Shown here: positions 55,720-64,000 of the stretch, piece after piece
Numbering within the stretch: position 1 is the first letter of the stretch
Layout: each line of letters starts with the position of its first letter
From: Sphingobium fontiphilum
Lineage (GTDB): Bacteria > Pseudomonadota > Alphaproteobacteria > Sphingomonadales > Sphingomonadaceae
NCBI RefSeq assembly: GCF_014196635.1
Contig: NZ_JACIEB010000009.1
Coordinates: forward strand, 81,549-145,548
Length of the DNA stretch: 64,000 nt
Reading direction: 5' to 3'
The notes under the pieces: generated by a model
Database searches by the model: none
The model's input: the letters and a program-made list of their open reading frames with translations, nothing else
Told to the model about the DNA's origin: nothing
Position numbers and translations under genes: made by a program

Positions 55720-57003
55720 TCAATAGGAGACAGGGCGCTTGGGCGACAGGATGACGCCGCGATGGTCGGCGCTCAGGTCGAAATAGAGGTCGGATGCGGG
55801 CCCCTGAACAGTGCGGCTTCGCCCGTCGAACAGCGTGACTGCAACGGTCCAGCTTTTGATGCCGGGCGGCGGCGCGATGGCGACATCCTCATACCATCCC
55901 AATTGTCCCGACACCGGCTCACCCATTTCCTCACGGGGGACGACCCGATAGACGGGCAGCGTGGCGATGCATCTGATCCAGCCATCCTCCCAGCGGACGC
56001 CGCGCCAGGTGACCTGCCGGATTTCATCCACGCGCCCCTTGATGAGCACGCCATTCTCGCTGCGGTCGTTGTTCGCAATCTCCTCGCAACGCCCAGCCTC
56101 GCCGCCATCGCCGCGCACCCGCGCCTCATCCATCCGGTCAAGGTCGAACTTCCAGCCTTCCGGCGGATGCACGCCCTTGTGGACATTGCGATTGCGCCCC
56201 GAAAGCCGCCCGCTATGGAGTGTCACCATCTTGCGCTCGGTTTCCCGCTTTTCCACCAGCGGCGTAACGGTGTAGCTGCCCATCACGTGCGGCAAAATCC
56301 ATGGCGCCAGCTTCGTCGATGTCCGGTCCTTGCCGAACCAGGCATAGGGGCTGCCATAGTGGCTGACCTTCAATTGCAGCGGAGTCGACCCGGTGGCGGC
56401 ATTGTCGATCGCGTCATTGGGCAGCGGGAAGGATGCGGACAGGGCCGTCCCCTCGATCATGTCCAGCGCCTGCCCGCCCGCCAGCGTCACCCTGGGTTCC
56501 GCCTTTTGCATGTGCGGGCCAAAGACGCGCAGCACGATCGGCTCGCGCCCGCCGGGGAAGATCAGGCGCGGCGTATAGCGGGTGATGAAGCTCTTTTTCG
56601 AAAAGGGCAGGCTGTTGACCGTCAACACCGCCGTATCCGTCAGTTGCTGGGCCTGCTCCAGCCGATTGCGCGCCGGATCGTTCACGTCCGCGACCGCCTT
56701 CTGGATGTTGAGAAACAACTGTTTCTGCTCATCCTTCAACGCGGCAAAGGCCTTATCCATCAGGCTGGAATTGACCCGTTCCCAGGCGTCGAGAGCATCG
56801 CGCGCCTCAACCCCGGCATTGAACAGCACCAGGTCCATATCCTGACGCGCCGAGGCGATGAGAGCGTCAATCTGCCCCCGCAACAGGCGCACGGATGCGG
56901 CGACGGTCGTCACCGACGCGACCTGCGCGGGCGCGGGCGCTGGCGTCAGGGCAATGGCGATGGATGAAAGGGACAGAACAAAACCAGGTCGCAAACCAGT
57001 CAT
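55720..57003 (-). CDS. Hypothetical exported protein (427 aa)
   Basis: A 427-residue protein with signal peptide MTGLRPGFVLSLSSIAIALTPAPAPAQ. A helical segment (about 30-120; rich in Asp, Ala and Gln) is followed by a beta-rich region with LIFPGGREPIVLRVFGPHM and a C-terminal domain ending LSPKRPVSY. I chose ATG 57003 for the signal peptide; the frame is open further upstream but encodes basic, non-signal sequence. I do not recognise a family. It is isolated: 430 bases from grxD upstream, with a perfect hairpin downstream. Confidence 0.8.
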   Translation of the reverse strand: MTGLRPGFVLSLSSIAIALTPAPAPAQVASVTTVAASVRLLRGQIDALIASARQDMDLVLFNAGVEARDALDAWERVNSSLMDKAFAALKDEQKQLFLNIQKAVADVNDPARNRLEQAQQLTDTAVLTVNSLPFSKKSFITRYTPRLIFPGGREPIVLRVFGPHMQKAEPRVTLAGGQALDMIEGTALSASFPLPNDAIDNAATGSTPLQLKVSHYGSPYAWFGKDRTSTKLAPWILPHVMGSYTVTPLVEKRETERKMVTLHSGRLSGRNRNVHKGVHPPEGWKFDLDRMDEARVRGDGGEAGRCEEIANNDRSENGVLIKGRVDEIRQVTWRGVRWEDGWIRCIATLPVYRVVPREEMGEPVSGQLGWYEDVAIAPPPGIKSWTVAVTLFDGRSRTVQGPASDLYFDLSADHRGVILSPKRPVSY

Positions 57004-57338
57004 GGGGCCTCCGCAGGGAATGTGGAAAATTCCATCGCGCAGGCAGCGCCAAAGCCGAGCGCCATGCAAACAGGACAGCGCCCATTTTCGAGTGAATGAG
57101 TGGCCCAAAAAGGGAGATGAGAGGCGGAAAGGAGAGAAATTACCTCGTCGTTCGCGCCGCCTTTTCTCCGGATCGGACAAAAAACCGCCCCCCGACCAGC
57201 GGCGCCAGGCTCAAAATGTCGGGATGTTTTACAACCGCTGGACTGCCCCCATGCGCGTTAACTGCAATAACCACGAAAAACCGACAATGCCGTGAACTGG
57301 CACAGGGATTGCTCTTGATCCGATGTTCCCGACCGACT
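57004..57338. other. Non-coding region, promoter side of the 427-aa gene
   Basis: About 335 bases with no convincing gene on either strand. The short open frames on the plus strand lack a ribosome site linked to family-like sequence. GC falls around 57200-57300. The minus-strand promoter of the exported unknown should lie here, but no clear -10/-35 pair stands out. Confidence 0.5.
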
Positions 57339-57375
57339 CAAAAAGGGGGATGTGGCTGTCTCCGCCACATCCCCC
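57339..57375 (-). terminator. Rho-independent terminator of grxD
   Basis: On the minus strand, GGGGGATGTGGC-ggagaca-GCCACATCCCCC is followed by TTTTT. It ends the leuC-to-grxD cluster, 58 bases after the grxD stop. Confidence 0.9.
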
Positions 57376-57433
57376 GTCCCGGTCTCCCGGATATGCTCTG
57401 CGTTGTGCCGCCCAACGGGCGGCGCGCGCCCGA

Positions 57434-57763
57434 TCAGGCGCCGGCCAGCCCCTGATCGACCATCAGCTGCTGCAATTCCCCGGCTTCATACATTTCCATC
57501 ATGATGTCGCTGCCGCCGACAAATTCGCCCTTCACATAAAGCTGCGGGATGGTCGGCCAGTCGGAAAAGGCCTTGATGCCCTGCCGGATACCCTGATCCT
57601 GCAACACGTCGACGCTTTCATAATCGACGCCCAGATGTTCCAGGATCGCCACGGCCCGGCTGGAAAAGCCGCATTGCGGGAAAAGCGGAGTGCCCTTCAT
57701 GAAGAGCACCACATCATTGCCGGTCACGATATCGCCGATGCGCTGCTGCACGGGGTCGGTCAT
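57434..57763 (-). CDS. grxD: Monothiol glutaredoxin, Grx4 family
   Basis: A 109-residue monothiol glutaredoxin with the active site [10 protein letters not shown] (Cys31), [19 protein letters not shown] and the glutathione-binding end. Such CGFS proteins bind a [2Fe-2S] cluster with a BolA partner and take part in iron-sulfur trafficking. bolA lies 60 bases upstream on the same strand, supporting a working pair. A terminator follows. Confidence 0.96.
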   Translation of the reverse strand: MTDPVQQRIGDIVTGNDVVLFMKGTPLFPQCGFSSRAVAILEHLGVDYESVDVLQDQGIRQGIKAFSDWPTIPQLYVKGEFVGGSDIMMEMYEAGELQQLMVDQGLAGA

Positions 57764-57823
57764 CTCTGTTCCATTCCTGTCCGACGCAGCGCCCCGTTGG
57801 CGGCCGCGTCATTGTCACGGCGT

Positions 57824-58057
57824 CTAGTTGGGGACCACGGTGGTCAGTTGCAAGGCGTGGAGCACCCCGCCCATCCGCCCGCCCAGCGCGGCATAGACCG
57901 CCCGCTGCTGCGCCACCCGGCTCATGCCGCGAAAGCTCTCCGCTTCGACGCGCGCGGCATAATGATCGCCATCGCCCGCCAGATCGGTGATCTCCACCCG
58001 CGCATCGGGGATGGCGGCGACGATCATTGCTTCGATCTCTTGCGCGCGCATCGGCAT
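57824..58057 (-). CDS. BolA-family protein
   Basis: A 77-residue BolA/IbaG-like protein: IEAMIVAAIPDARVEITD, then the DHYAARVEAESFRGMSRVAQQRAVY core and GGVLHALQLTT with the conserved His that binds the shared cluster. I chose ATG 58057 (MPMRAQE). An in-frame start at 58288 would be inside the neighbouring gene. It is paired with grxD, and it follows the ATPase-inhibitor gene by 11 bases. Confidence 0.93.
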   Translation of the reverse strand: MPMRAQEIEAMIVAAIPDARVEITDLAGDGDHYAARVEAESFRGMSRVAQQRAVYAALGGRMGGVLHALQLTTVVPN

Positions 58058-58068
58058 CGCAGCGCGCC

Positions 58069-58392
58069 TTACTGCGCTTCGATGAACTGGCGGCGGGCGA
58101 TCACCGACTGCTCTTCCAGCGCTGCACGCACGCCCGGTTCGTCGATGTCGATCCCGGCCGACGTCATGTCGCCCAGGAGCTTGCGGATCACGTCCTCGTC
58201 GCCCGCTTCCTCGAAATCGGCCTGCACCACCGCCTTGGCATAGGCGTCGGTTTCTTCCGGGGTCAGCCCCATCTTTGCGGCCGCCCATTCGCCCAGCAGA
58301 CGGTTGCGGCGCGCCTGGATGCGGAACTGCATTTCCTGGTCATGGGCGAACTTGTTTTCAAAGGCGCGTTCGCGATCGTCAAAGGTGGTCAT
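58069..58392 (-). CDS. F1F0-ATPase inhibitor zeta subunit (DUF1476)
   Basis: A 107-residue all-helical protein: MTTFDDRERAFENKFAHD at the N-terminus, then RRNRLLGEWAA, followed by helices to IARRQFIEAQ. This matches the zeta subunit, first described in Paracoccus denitrificans, which blocks reverse rotation of the F1 motor through its N-terminus. ATG 58392 gives the family length. It is part of the tightly spaced cluster between leuD (59 bases upstream) and bolA. Confidence 0.9.
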   Translation of the reverse strand: MTTFDDRERAFENKFAHDQEMQFRIQARRNRLLGEWAAAKMGLTPEETDAYAKAVVQADFEEAGDEDVIRKLLGDMTSAGIDIDEPGVRAALEEQSVIARRQFIEAQ

Positions 58393-58451
58393 AGCTGCTG
58401 CCCTGTTCAAAACGGGTTGGTCGCATATCGCGATATTATGATTCGGTTCGT

Positions 58452-59045
58452 TCAGGCAATGGCCGGAACGACCCATGGCCGCTCCCGCGCCGCCTTCGCC
58501 TCATAGCCGTCGATCGCCGCGCCGCTGGCCAGCGTCAGGCCGATCTCGTCAAGGCCGCCGAGCAGGCATTGCTTGCGGAACGGGTCGATGTCGAAGGCGA
58601 AGCGATCCTGAAAGGGCGTGGTGACGCTCTGATGCTCCAGATCAACGGAGATGGGATCGGTCCTGGCGACCTCCATCAGCCTGTCGATCGCCTCCTGCGG
58701 CAGCACCACGGTCAAAATGCCGTTCTTGAAGGCGTTGCCGGAGAAAATATCGGAAAAACTGGGCGCGATCACGACCTTGATGCCCAGATCCATCAAAGCC
58801 CAGGCGGCATGTTCGCGGCTCGACCCGCAACCAAAATTGTCGCCCGCGATCAGGATCGGGCTGCCCGCATATTCGGGATCGTCAAAGACGTTGCCCGGTT
58901 CCGTGCGCAGCACCTCGAACGCGCCCTTGCCAAGGCCGGAACGCGAAATCGTCTTCAACCAATGGGCGGGGATGACGATGTCGGTATCGACATTCTTCAT
59001 GCCAAAGGGATAGGCCCGCCCCTCGACGCTGGTCAGCTTTTCCAT
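58452..59045 (-). CDS. leuD: 3-isopropylmalate dehydratase small subunit
   Basis: A 197-residue LeuD (swivel domain), partnering LeuC to isomerise 2-isopropylmalate in leucine synthesis. [33 protein letters not shown] and IIAPSF-like [11 protein letters not shown] are conserved. ATG 59045 lies directly after the stop of the 38-residue small gene. Confidence 0.96.
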   Translation of the reverse strand: MEKLTSVEGRAYPFGMKNVDTDIVIPAHWLKTISRSGLGKGAFEVLRTEPGNVFDDPEYAGSPILIAGDNFGCGSSREHAAWALMDLGIKVVIAPSFSDIFSGNAFKNGILTVVLPQEAIDRLMEVARTDPISVDLEHQSVTTPFQDRFAFDIDPFRKQCLLGGLDEIGLTLASGAAIDGYEAKAARERPWVVPAIA

Positions 59046-59162
59046 TCAGCCCGCCTGCGCGCTTTCCACCGCGCTCTCATCGGCGGCGGCCCGGCCCAGC
59101 GTCGCGGCCATCGCCGCGCTGGCCAGCGCGCCCAGGGCGAGCACCCAGAAAATCTTCTTCAC
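59046..59162 (-). CDS. 38-residue putative membrane or exported peptide
   Basis: GTG 59162 overlaps the leuC stop (GTGA) and the frame ends one base before the leuD ATG. The product [23 protein letters not shown] looks like a signal or anchor segment, followed by a short acidic tail ([12 protein letters not shown]). Tight coupling on both sides suggests a real gene, but length and lack of homology keep this uncertain. Confidence 0.6.
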   Translation of the reverse strand: MKKIFWVLALGALASAAMAATLGRAAADESAVESAQAG

Positions 59163-60610
59163 GCGACCATCCCCTTTTTATCCTCGATCAGTTCACGCAC
59201 GTCGGTCAGATGCCCGGTCACGGCCGCCGCCGCCGCCATCACCGGGGAAACCAGATGCGTGCGCGCGCCGGGGCCCTGACGCCCCATGAAATTGCGGTTG
59301 CTGGTCGACGCGCAACGCTCGCCGGCCGGCACGCGATCCGGGTTCATTGACAGACAGGCCGAACAGCCCGGCTCGCGCCATTCGAAACCGGCCGCCTTGA
59401 AAATGCCGTCCAGCCCCTCGGCCTCCGCCTGCCGCTTGACCAGGCCCGATCCGGGCACGACCAGCGCCTGCTTGACGCCCGGCGCGATATGCCGCCCCTT
59501 CAGCACCGATGCGGCAGCGCGCAGATCCTCGATCCGGCTGTTGGTGCAACTGCCGATGAAGATATTTTCCACCGGCACCTCGGCCAGTTTCTGCCCCGGC
59601 GTCAGGCCCATATAGTCGAGCGACTTGGCCGCCGCCGCCCGCTTCGACGCATCGGCGAAGCTTTCGGGGTCGGGCACGACGCCGGTGATCGCCACCACAT
59701 CCTCCGGACTGGTGCCCCAGGTGACATTGGGCGCGATGGTCGCGGCGTCGATGGTGATGCTCTTGTCGAACACCGCCCCTTCGTCGGTCTTCAGCGTTTT
59801 CCAATAAGCGACCGCCGCGTCCCAGTCCGCGCCCTTCGGCGCCATCGGGCGCCCCTGCAAATAGGCGAAGGTCTTTTCGTCCGGCGCGAACAGGCCCGAA
59901 CGCGCGCCCGCCTCGATCGACATGTTGGCGACGGTCAGCCGCCCTTCGATGGACATAGTCTCGAACACGCTGCCGCGATATTCGATGACATAGCCGGTGC
60001 CGCCCGCCGTGCCCAGCGCGCCGCAAATCGCCAGCGCCACATCCTTGGGCGTGACGCCGAAGCCCAGTTCGCCCTCGACCCGCACTTCCAGCGTCTTCGA
60101 CGGCTTCAATTGCAGCGTCTGGGTGGCCAGCACATGCTCGACCTCGCTGGTGCCGATGCCGAAGGCCAGCGAACCCAGCGCACCGTGCGAACTGGTGTGG
60201 CTGTCGCCGCACACCATTGTCGTCCCCGGCAGGGTAAAGCCCTGTTCCGGACCGATGACATGGACGATGCCCTGTTCGGGGTCCGCGTCGCCGATCAGAC
60301 GGATGCCAAATTCGGGGGCGTTGCGCTCCAGCGCGGCAAGCTGCTGCGCGCTTTCGGCATTGGCGATGGGAATGCGCTGGCCATTGGCGTCGCGACGCGC
60401 GGTCGTCGGCAGATTATGGTCGGGCACCGCCAGCGTCAGGTCGGGCCGACGCACCTTGCGCCCGCCCACGCGAAGCCCCTCGAACGCCTGCGGACTCGTC
60501 ACTTCATGGACGAGGTGGCGATCAATGTAGATCAGGCAGGTGCCATCGGGCCGCGTCTCAACGACATGGGCGTCCCAGATTTTCTGATACAGGGTCGTGG
60601 GCTTGGTCAT
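59159..60610 (-). CDS. leuC: 3-isopropylmalate dehydratase large subunit
   Basis: A 483-residue LeuC, the [4Fe-4S] catalytic subunit. [36 protein letters not shown] and [12 protein letters not shown] carry the cluster cysteines. I chose ATG 60610, with GGGGAGG about five to eleven bases upstream, over the GTG three bases earlier. It is coupled by GTGA to the 38-residue gene and through it to leuD. Confidence 0.96.
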   Translation of the reverse strand: MTKPTTLYQKIWDAHVVETRPDGTCLIYIDRHLVHEVTSPQAFEGLRVGGRKVRRPDLTLAVPDHNLPTTARRDANGQRIPIANAESAQQLAALERNAPEFGIRLIGDADPEQGIVHVIGPEQGFTLPGTTMVCGDSHTSSHGALGSLAFGIGTSEVEHVLATQTLQLKPSKTLEVRVEGELGFGVTPKDVALAICGALGTAGGTGYVIEYRGSVFETMSIEGRLTVANMSIEAGARSGLFAPDEKTFAYLQGRPMAPKGADWDAAVAYWKTLKTDEGAVFDKSITIDAATIAPNVTWGTSPEDVVAITGVVPDPESFADASKRAAAAKSLDYMGLTPGQKLAEVPVENIFIGSCTNSRIEDLRAAASVLKGRHIAPGVKQALVVPGSGLVKRQAEAEGLDGIFKAAGFEWREPGCSACLSMNPDRVPAGERCASTSNRNFMGRQGPGARTHLVSPVMAAAAAVTGHLTDVRELIEDKKGMVA

Positions 60611-60678
60611 CACAGCCCTCCCCTAGCCCCGGACGGATCAAGGTTAAAGAGGAAAAGCGCCCCGCAGCAGGGCCATCG

Positions 60679-61008
60679 TCACAGATCGTCGGGGGCCAGA
60701 TCGAGATAGGCGATCACGTCATTGTCGGTGGCGATAAACAATCCCTCCCACATCTCGCTCGGCTGGGCGGCGGCGACGCGCAACGCCTCGGCCAGCGGCG
60801 CATAGCACAGCGTATTGACCGCCCCGCCCTCCGGCCCGTCGCTCAGATGATAAAGGCGCACCGTCGCGCTGTCATAGGTGGATCGCATCGCGTGATTATC
60901 GGCGCACTGGCGGGCGGCGTCCAGCCCTCTCCATCCCAACATCTCGGTCCACAATCGAGCCACTTCGGGCTCGAACCGCTTGCCCCAAACCCTGAAGGCA
61001 ACTAGCAC
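60679..61008 (-). CDS. Hypothetical protein (109 aa)
   Basis: A protein of about 109 residues starting at GTG 61008, with no membrane segment. It contains ARLWTEMLGWRGLDAARQCADNHAM and ends FIATDNDVIAYLDLAPDDL. The acidic C-terminus and paired Cys are the only marked features. The start is unsure. It is 68 bases upstream of leuC on the same strand and may be in the same transcript. No function is suggested. Confidence 0.6.
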   Translation of the reverse strand: MLVAFRVWGKRFEPEVARLWTEMLGWRGLDAARQCADNHAMRSTYDSATVRLYHLSDGPEGGAVNTLCYAPLAEALRVAAAQPSEMWEGLFIATDNDVIAYLDLAPDDL

Positions 61009-61057
61009 CAGAATGGGTCAACGATGGCGACAGATCCGCATGATATTTGGGGGACCG

Positions 61058-61897
61058 ATGAAAATTTTTCTGAGCGGCATGATGCTTCTTCTTGCCCTTG
61101 CAGCACCGGCACAAGCCGAACCCCTTACAACCGATGCAATTATAGCTTTGGCGAATGCTGGCATCGGTGACGAGGCGATTATCGCAAAGATCAAAAGTTC
61201 TGACACAAAGTTGGAACTTACAACCGATCAAATGATCGAATTGAAGGCAAAGGGCATTTCCAGTGCTGTCATGGCGGCATTGCTTGAGGGCAATGGGCGG
61301 CCAGCAACGTCGACAATGTCGATGGATGCAGCCGATCCAATGGTGCCGCACCCGGCCGGTGTCTATGTGTTGATGAATACCGCGTCCAGCGCTCGGATGC
61401 AGCGCATTGACCCCACCATGAGTAATCAGGCCAAGACAGGCGGGATTTTGGGCTATGCTTTCACTGGCGGCATTGCTTCGATGAGCATCAAGGCAGCCAT
61501 TCAAAACGAAACGGCCAAGGTTCGCGCGATAAGCCGCCGCCCTGTATTCTATTTTTTCTTTGATGAATCCAACCCTGATACGGCGCGTCAAATGACCTCC
61601 TGGGCTGCGGGAACAGCAGCAACCGTTACTTCACCTGCGGAATTTACACTCATCAAACTGCTTAAAAAACAGGGCCGCCGCGAAGCCCGCGTCGGCAGCA
61701 TAAATGTTGTTGGAGCGAAGGCCGGCGTAATGGACAAGGACCGCATACCCTTCGAATATGAAATGGTCCGACAAGGAGTCTTCCGCGTCATTCCTTCGGC
61801 AGACCTGGATGATGGCGAATATGGTTTCATTTATGCAATCGCTGGCGGCGGCACCGCCGGGGCCATGACTGCGCGCGTGTTCGATTTCTCGATCTGA
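61058..61897 (+). CDS. Hypothetical exported protein of lower GC
   Basis: A 279-residue protein with signal peptide MKIFLSGMMLLLALAAPAQAEP. A repeated helical module (LTTDAIIALANAGIGDEAIIAKIKSS, then LTTDQMIELKAKGISSAVMAAL), known in many envelope proteins, is followed by a beta-rich domain with GVYVLMN near its start. GGGGG lies five bases before ATG 61058. By hand count, 52 of 120 bases are G/C in 61141-61260 (43%), below the neighbours, so recent acquisition is possible. It is convergent with the beta-helix gene. Confidence 0.83.
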   Translation: MKIFLSGMMLLLALAAPAQAEPLTTDAIIALANAGIGDEAIIAKIKSSDTKLELTTDQMIELKAKGISSAVMAALLEGNGRPATSTMSMDAADPMVPHPAGVYVLMNTASSARMQRIDPTMSNQAKTGGILGYAFTGGIASMSIKAAIQNETAKVRAISRRPVFYFFFDESNPDTARQMTSWAAGTAATVTSPAEFTLIKLLKKQGRREARVGSINVVGAKAGVMDKDRIPFEYEMVRQGVFRVIPSADLDDGEYGFIYAIAGGGTAGAMTARVFDFSI

Positions 61898-61903
61898 GGC
61901 TAT

Positions 61904-62845
61904 TCAGCGGCGGTCCTTCACCTTTATGCCGCTGGCGAGCGTGTTGCTGGCGGCGATGGTGACGGGATCGTCGGTGAAATTGGCGACGAAGGTCGACTGG
62001 CGCGACAGGCCGGGGACGAAGGCGGCGCTGTTCTTCTCGATCAGCAGCGCGCCGCTGTCATGCTCGCGGCCTTCGGGCGCGATGGTGATGAAGGCGGACC
62101 AGTTGTCCTTGTCGCGGCCCTGCACCATCGCATTGCCGCTGATGACGCCCGACGAGCCATTGGACAGGTCGATCATGTAATTGGTCAGGCGGCCGCCGCT
62201 GTCGTCGAAACTGTTGCCGGTGATGGCGACGCGCGCCGTGCGCGTCTTCAGATAATGACCGCCATCGCCCTGGTCGAACCGGCTGTTGGTGACGGACAGG
62301 CTGGCGAGGCGACCGATATAGATGCCATGGGCGCAATCGAGATCGCGGTCGCACCGGCCCAGATGGCGGAAGGTCGACCTGTCGATGCTGACCCGGCCAT
62401 CGCCATAATCGCCGGTCAAAATCCCTTGCTCGCTGTTGCGGAACAGGCTGTTGGTGACGGTCAGGTCGCCGCTTTCCAGCCTGATGCCCGCGCCATTGCC
62501 GTCGGGCACGCGCAGATTCTGGAAGATGATGCCGTCGACCCGGCTCGCCTGCCCGCGCAGCACCAGCGCCGCCTTCCCCTCGCACACCGCGCCGTCCAGC
62601 GTCACGCTGCCCGGCGTGGCGGCGCGGATGGTCAGGTCGCCGCCCTGCTGCACCGCGCACTGGCGATAGCTGCCCGGCGCGATCACCACCGTGCCGCGCG
62701 CATTGCCCACCGCGCGAACCGCATCGGCGAGCGATCCGAAGGACTGGCCCGTCTCCGCCACGGTAAAGGGCGCAGGCGCCCCCTGCGCCAGAGCCGTCGC
62801 GCCCGCCGCCGCTGCGGCCAGGATGGAGATGGAGGTGATACGCAT
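61904..62845 (-). CDS. Exported right-handed parallel beta-helix protein
   Basis: A 313-residue protein with signal peptide MRITSISILAAAAAGATALAQG. NosD/pectate-lyase-like beta-helix coils follow: SVTLDGAVCEGKAALVLRG, then VDGIIFQNLRV, LTVTNSLFRNSEQGI, VSIDRSTFRHLG, LSVTNSRFDQGDGG and VAITGNSFDDSGG. I chose ATG 62845 for the signal peptide. No catalytic Asp cluster of a pectate lyase is evident, so sugar binding or a structural role is as likely as cleavage. Confidence 0.85.
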   Translation of the reverse strand: MRITSISILAAAAAGATALAQGAPAPFTVAETGQSFGSLADAVRAVGNARGTVVIAPGSYRQCAVQQGGDLTIRAATPGSVTLDGAVCEGKAALVLRGQASRVDGIIFQNLRVPDGNGAGIRLESGDLTVTNSLFRNSEQGILTGDYGDGRVSIDRSTFRHLGRCDRDLDCAHGIYIGRLASLSVTNSRFDQGDGGHYLKTRTARVAITGNSFDDSGGRLTNYMIDLSNGSSGVISGNAMVQGRDKDNWSAFITIAPEGREHDSGALLIEKNSAAFVPGLSRQSTFVANFTDDPVTIAASNTLASGIKVKDRR

Positions 62846-63105
62846 GAAGCCAAGGATAGGCGCGCCGAGGCGAGCGGCCAACCGCCAGAGATGGTTAACG
62901 AAAACCTGCCCCGTTGTGGGACAAAGTAGCGGGCGAAGGTTGATGCGGGGCGTCAGGGTCACGGTGGCGCGACGGTGGCGAAGTTCACAGTGTCGTAGCA
63001 GAAATGGGCGTGAAATGCCGGTAAAGCCGCGGCGACGCCAAGCGGACGCGCCTGTCGGGCCACAGCGCCGCGACAGGGACGCGACAGCTGCGCGCCAACC
63101 ACGCA

Positions 63106-63423
63106 TCAGCGACGCGCCCGTTGGGTCACAGGCTGCGCGGGCCTGGTGGCGCGGGGATCGGGGGCGAAGGGATCGGCCAGCCTTTGCGCATTGAGCGCCA
63201 GCGCGCGATCCCACGTCCGGTCGAACGGCGTCCCCCTGAGCCGCCGCCGCAACCGATGCGCGCTGGCCCGCGACATGCCCGCAGCGCGCGCGGCCTGCGT
63301 AACATTACCGGTGGCGAGCAAGGCGGCGAGGAAAAGCCGCTGCCGCTCGGGCGTCCAGCGGGCGCGATCCGGGGGTGTTGGCGCGGCGGGCGCGGGCGGA
63401 GTGGGTGTGGGGTGCTGGTCCAT
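63106..63423 (-). CDS. Small helix-turn-helix DNA-binding protein
   Basis: A 105-residue protein with a Pro-rich N-terminus (PTPTPPAPAAPTPP). The homeodomain-like HTH WTPERQRLFLAALLATGNVT leads into QAARAAGMSRASAHRLRRRL, followed by a basic tail. Such HTHs are found in phage terminase small subunits and in uncharacterised alphaproteobacterial regulators; there is no phage gene nearby. It lies 260 bases upstream of the beta-helix gene on the same strand. Confidence 0.72.
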   Translation of the reverse strand: MDQHPTPTPPAPAAPTPPDRARWTPERQRLFLAALLATGNVTQAARAAGMSRASAHRLRRRLRGTPFDRTWDRALALNAQRLADPFAPDPRATRPAQPVTQRARR

Positions 63424-63535
63424 CCATGAGGATAGACCAGAGGATTTCCTACTTTGGAAGGGGGATTTGGGCCAATATAATAGAGGTTGGAATGTCCGGA
63501 TCAGCGCTTATTAGGTCGTGAACCCATAAATCGGA

Positions 63536-63898
63536 TTAGGTCATGGATGGCTGTTGAGCGAATTTTTGCCAGCGCTTCTCGAGCTTCTGGATCATCGTCG
63601 CTTCGGGAGTCCGGGTATCGTCGATTGATTTGAGCCATTTGTCGAAGGACGCTTTGACAAAGGCTTGGCCGACATCGTTCAACTCAGACCATTTGATCAC
63701 GAGATCGGGTGTGCGAGCTATAGCGCTCAGGCCGGGTGCCAATCCCTTGGCCACAAGCAGTTCTGCGAAGACATACTGACTTGTGGAGACATGGCGGTGC
63801 CATTCGCCGTCATCGGGAATCTGGTTGCCGTCCGCATCCCACGAGGTCACCGGGACACTCAGCATACCCGGAACGTCAATCACCTTAAAATCAGTCAT
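63536..63898 (-). CDS. Hypothetical protein (120 aa)
   Basis: A 120-residue protein from ATG 63898 (MTDFKVIDVPGML), with no signal peptide. WHRHVSTSQYVFAELLV and WSELNDVGQAFVKASFDKWLKS are moderately helical. GC is about 50% in 63601-63660 by hand count, lower than average. The last 100 bases of the window beyond it show no gene. No family is recognised. Confidence 0.68.
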   Translation of the reverse strand: MTDFKVIDVPGMLSVPVTSWDADGNQIPDDGEWHRHVSTSQYVFAELLVAKGLAPGLSAIARTPDLVIKWSELNDVGQAFVKASFDKWLKSIDDTRTPEATMIQKLEKRWQKFAQQPSMT

Positions 63899-64000
63899 GT
63901 TGACGTGTGCACTGCTACCCAACCTTGGACCGCTCGGGTCTAGAGATTTCCGCCTGGTCCGGGTCCGGAGGGCTGGTGGCTCCGGTCGGGTTTGCCAACA

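Noticed and set aside
57096..57455. Plus-strand frame between the exported unknown and grxD
   Set aside because: Composition is not protein-like, it runs through the terminator and into grxD, and there is no family match.
63106..63423. Prophage remnant because of a terminase-like HTH
   Set aside because: No integrase, portal, capsid or attachment site is present; the HTH alone is not evidence of phage.

Overview
The window is a chromosomal segment of a GC-rich alphaproteobacterium, most likely a member of the Sphingomonadaceae (Sphingobium/Sphingomonas-like). The evidence is the gene set and its arrangement: glnE-bcp, ybgC-tolQRAB-pal, ppdK next to glyS/glyQ, glnB-glnA, PHB depolymerase, the zeta-type F1-ATPase inhibitor next to bolA/grxD, Flp pilins, and a NepR-like anti-sigma factor. 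No prophage, insertion sequence, CRISPR array or antibiotic cluster was found. Most of the window is housekeeping DNA in short, tightly packed operons with many ATGA stop/start overlaps.

Layout. 0-6 kb: peroxiredoxin (bcp) and glnE, a divergent NepR-like gene, then a 3-hydroxyacyl-CoA dehydrogenase with a LacI-type regulator. 5.9-10.6 kb: the envelope operon ybgC-tolQ-tolR-tolA-tolB-pal, closed by a terminator. 10.6-15.6 kb: a small conserved gene and divergent M16 and M28 peptidases. 15.7-22 kb: tRNA-Arg, ppdK and the glycyl-tRNA synthetase pair. 22-27 kb: two tandem TraB/GumN proteins, rplY-pth-PilZ, a UdgB-type uracil-DNA glycosylase, folK and tRNA-Lys. 27-31.4 kb: a CinA-like protein, map, and the nitrogen pair glnB-glnA. 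31.4-35.4 kb: a BioC-like methyltransferase, a DUF418 protein, the iron-storage pair bfd/bfr, mutT and two Flp pilins. 35.4-43.6 kb: an accA-xerD operon with two proteins of unknown function, aroK-aroB, and an operon of an Fe-S scaffold-like protein, a Kef antiporter and DUF423. 43.8-50 kb: tRNA-Pro, phaZ, GST, a glutamine amidotransferase and acnA. 49.8-55.6 kb: rph, rdgB and hemW interrupted by an antisense CAP gene, then a BlaI/M56 sensor-repressor pair. 55.7-61 kb: a secreted unknown and the leuC-(38 aa)-leuD-zeta-bolA-grxD cluster. 61-64 kb: a lower-GC secreted unknown, a beta-helix protein, a small HTH protein and a hypothetical.

The most unusual region is glyS (18.8-21.2 kb). The beta subunit reads as 801 residues against about 690 usually. 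Two 74-bp palindromic repeat elements lie in frame inside it, and a patch of about 380 bp has clearly lower GC and carries about 70 residues that I cannot place in the family. A related palindromic repeat sits between genes at 50.6 kb. Other points for a second look are a perfect double BlaI operator, a CRP/FNR-type dyad in a class II position before ppdK, a sigma-54-like element before glnB, a Fur-like box before bfd, divergent genes with overlapping start codons (CAP/hemW), and a 38-codon gene coupled between leuC and leuD.
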